The translations under genes and the position numbers were made by a program. Positions 63,734 through 64,000 of a DNA stretch of 64,000 nt are shown here, one piece after another. Below the pieces are notes generated by a model. It saw only the letters and a list, made by a program, of their open reading frames with translations, was not told the origin of the DNA and searched no databases. This DNA is from Candidatus Tepidiaquacellales bacterium OLB4/UTCHB1 (GTDB taxonomy: Bacteria > Bacteroidota > Ignavibacteria > Tepidaquicellales > Tepidaquicellaceae), in NCBI GenBank assembly GCA_002050165.1, contig MWSW01000010.1, forward strand, positions 155,198 through 219,197. Direction: 5' to 3'. The stretch's first letter is position 1; every line of letters starts with the position of its first letter.

Positions 63734-64000
63734 GCAATACAAATAGTTCTGCCACTAACGGTGGTGGTGTTGTTTATACCGCAAAAGATTTCGCAACCGA
63801 TCAGGATGTCAGGTGGTGTCCTGGTTGTGGGGATTATTCAATACTTGCGCAGATGCAACGTACACTTCCCGCAATGGGAATAAAACGCGAAGATATAGTT
63901 TTCGTGGCAGGGATTGGTTGTTCCAGCAGGTTTCCTTATTATATGAATACATACGGGATTCATTCAATTCACGGTAGGGCAACGGCAGTGGCAACCGGGG
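63730..64000 (+). CDS. korB: 2-oxoglutarate:ferredoxin oxidoreductase, beta subunit (3'-truncated by window edge)
   Basis: ATG 63730 overlaps the korA stop; the frame is open to the window end (about 90 residues). 'RWCPGCGDYSILAQMQ' carries the cluster-type CxxC, and 'AGIGCSSRFPYYMNTYGIHS' followed by 'HGRATAVATG' is the thiamine-diphosphate region start of KorB. The missing part should hold the GDG...N cofactor motif. It forms the enzyme with KorA. Confidence 0.92.
   Translation, partial: MSNTNSSATNGGGVVYTAKDFATDQDVRWCPGCGDYSILAQMQRTLPAMGIKREDIVFVAGIGCSSRFPYYMNTYGIHSIHGRATAVATG

Noticed and set aside
1..64000. CRISPR arrays, insertion sequences, prophage or integron parts, defence islands
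   Set aside because: No repeated spacer pattern, transposase, integrase, phage structural gene or terminal inverted repeat was seen; the AlbA_2 and CPBP genes alone are not enough to call a defence system.

Overview
The window is an AT-rich, densely coded piece of bacterial chromosome with no mobile elements, CRISPR arrays or prophage genes. It most resembles the Bacteroidota/Chlorobiota side of the FCB group, and an Ignavibacteria- or Kapabacteria-like lineage fits best. The evidence is a secreted protein ending in a type IX secretion sorting domain with the 'NYPNPFNP' signature, promoters of the Bacteroidota form TTG-N19-TAnnTTTG, ferredoxin-type KorAB, a C4 zinc-ribbon/YqfO pair and many small outer-membrane beta-barrel proteins. 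This placement is inference; no 16S rRNA gene is present. Nearly all genes are housekeeping, packed with ATGA or TAATG overlaps, and several start with TTG.

Layout. 0-9.8 kb: the 3' part of a transketolase, cmk-rpsA, purC-psd-pssA, a convergent cysteine desulfurase, then pgsA, an HU-like protein, ruvX and an AlbA_2-domain regulator. 9.8-15 kb: a fused FTCD enzyme, a Cof-type HAD phosphatase, a membrane-anchored degenerate PP2C-like protein and a small secreted protein in a gene-poor stretch. 15-21 kb: Mrp/ApbC plus a NifU-like domain (Fe-S assembly), a MurU-like nucleotidyltransferase with a DUF4097 protein, nadA, RNase P RNA, and a zinc-ribbon gene with a stand-alone YqfO domain. 21-32 kb: metF, a PD40 propeller, arfB-pgeF, a site-2 protease with an MFS exporter, CPBP protease-cdsA, a hypothetical-redoxin-gpmA-HAD operon and sodA. 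32-44 kb: two different uvrA genes, a large LruC/FG-GAP/T9SS protein and a CapA-like lipoprotein. 43-51 kb: an AddB/AddA-type recombination nuclease-helicase pair coupled to a DCC oxidoreductase, a DUF481-like protein and a PPP phosphatase. 51-64 kb: tRNA-Ala(CGC), gyrA-ltaE, a two-gene complete serine pathway (SerB-SerA fusion plus SerC), radC, a cbpA/dnaJ homologue, tRNA-Leu(GAG), rpsF-ssb-rplI and korAB.

How the genes work together. Phospholipid synthesis is well covered (cdsA, pssA, psd, pgsA). DNA repair and recombination are over-represented (uvrA twice, addAB, radC, ruvX, ssb). Fe-S supply and use appear together (cysteine desulfurase, Mrp, NifU domain, NadA, AddB, KorAB). There is no obvious large novel gene system. 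The points most worth a second look are the rpsA leader with mutually exclusive hairpins, the pseudo-PP2C membrane protein, the YqfO domain separated from Nif3, the SerB-SerA fusion, the double operator-like palindrome before apbC, the two uvrA paralogues, a lysine at the quinolone-determining position of GyrA, and the unusual acidic tails and missing rpsR of the S6 operon.
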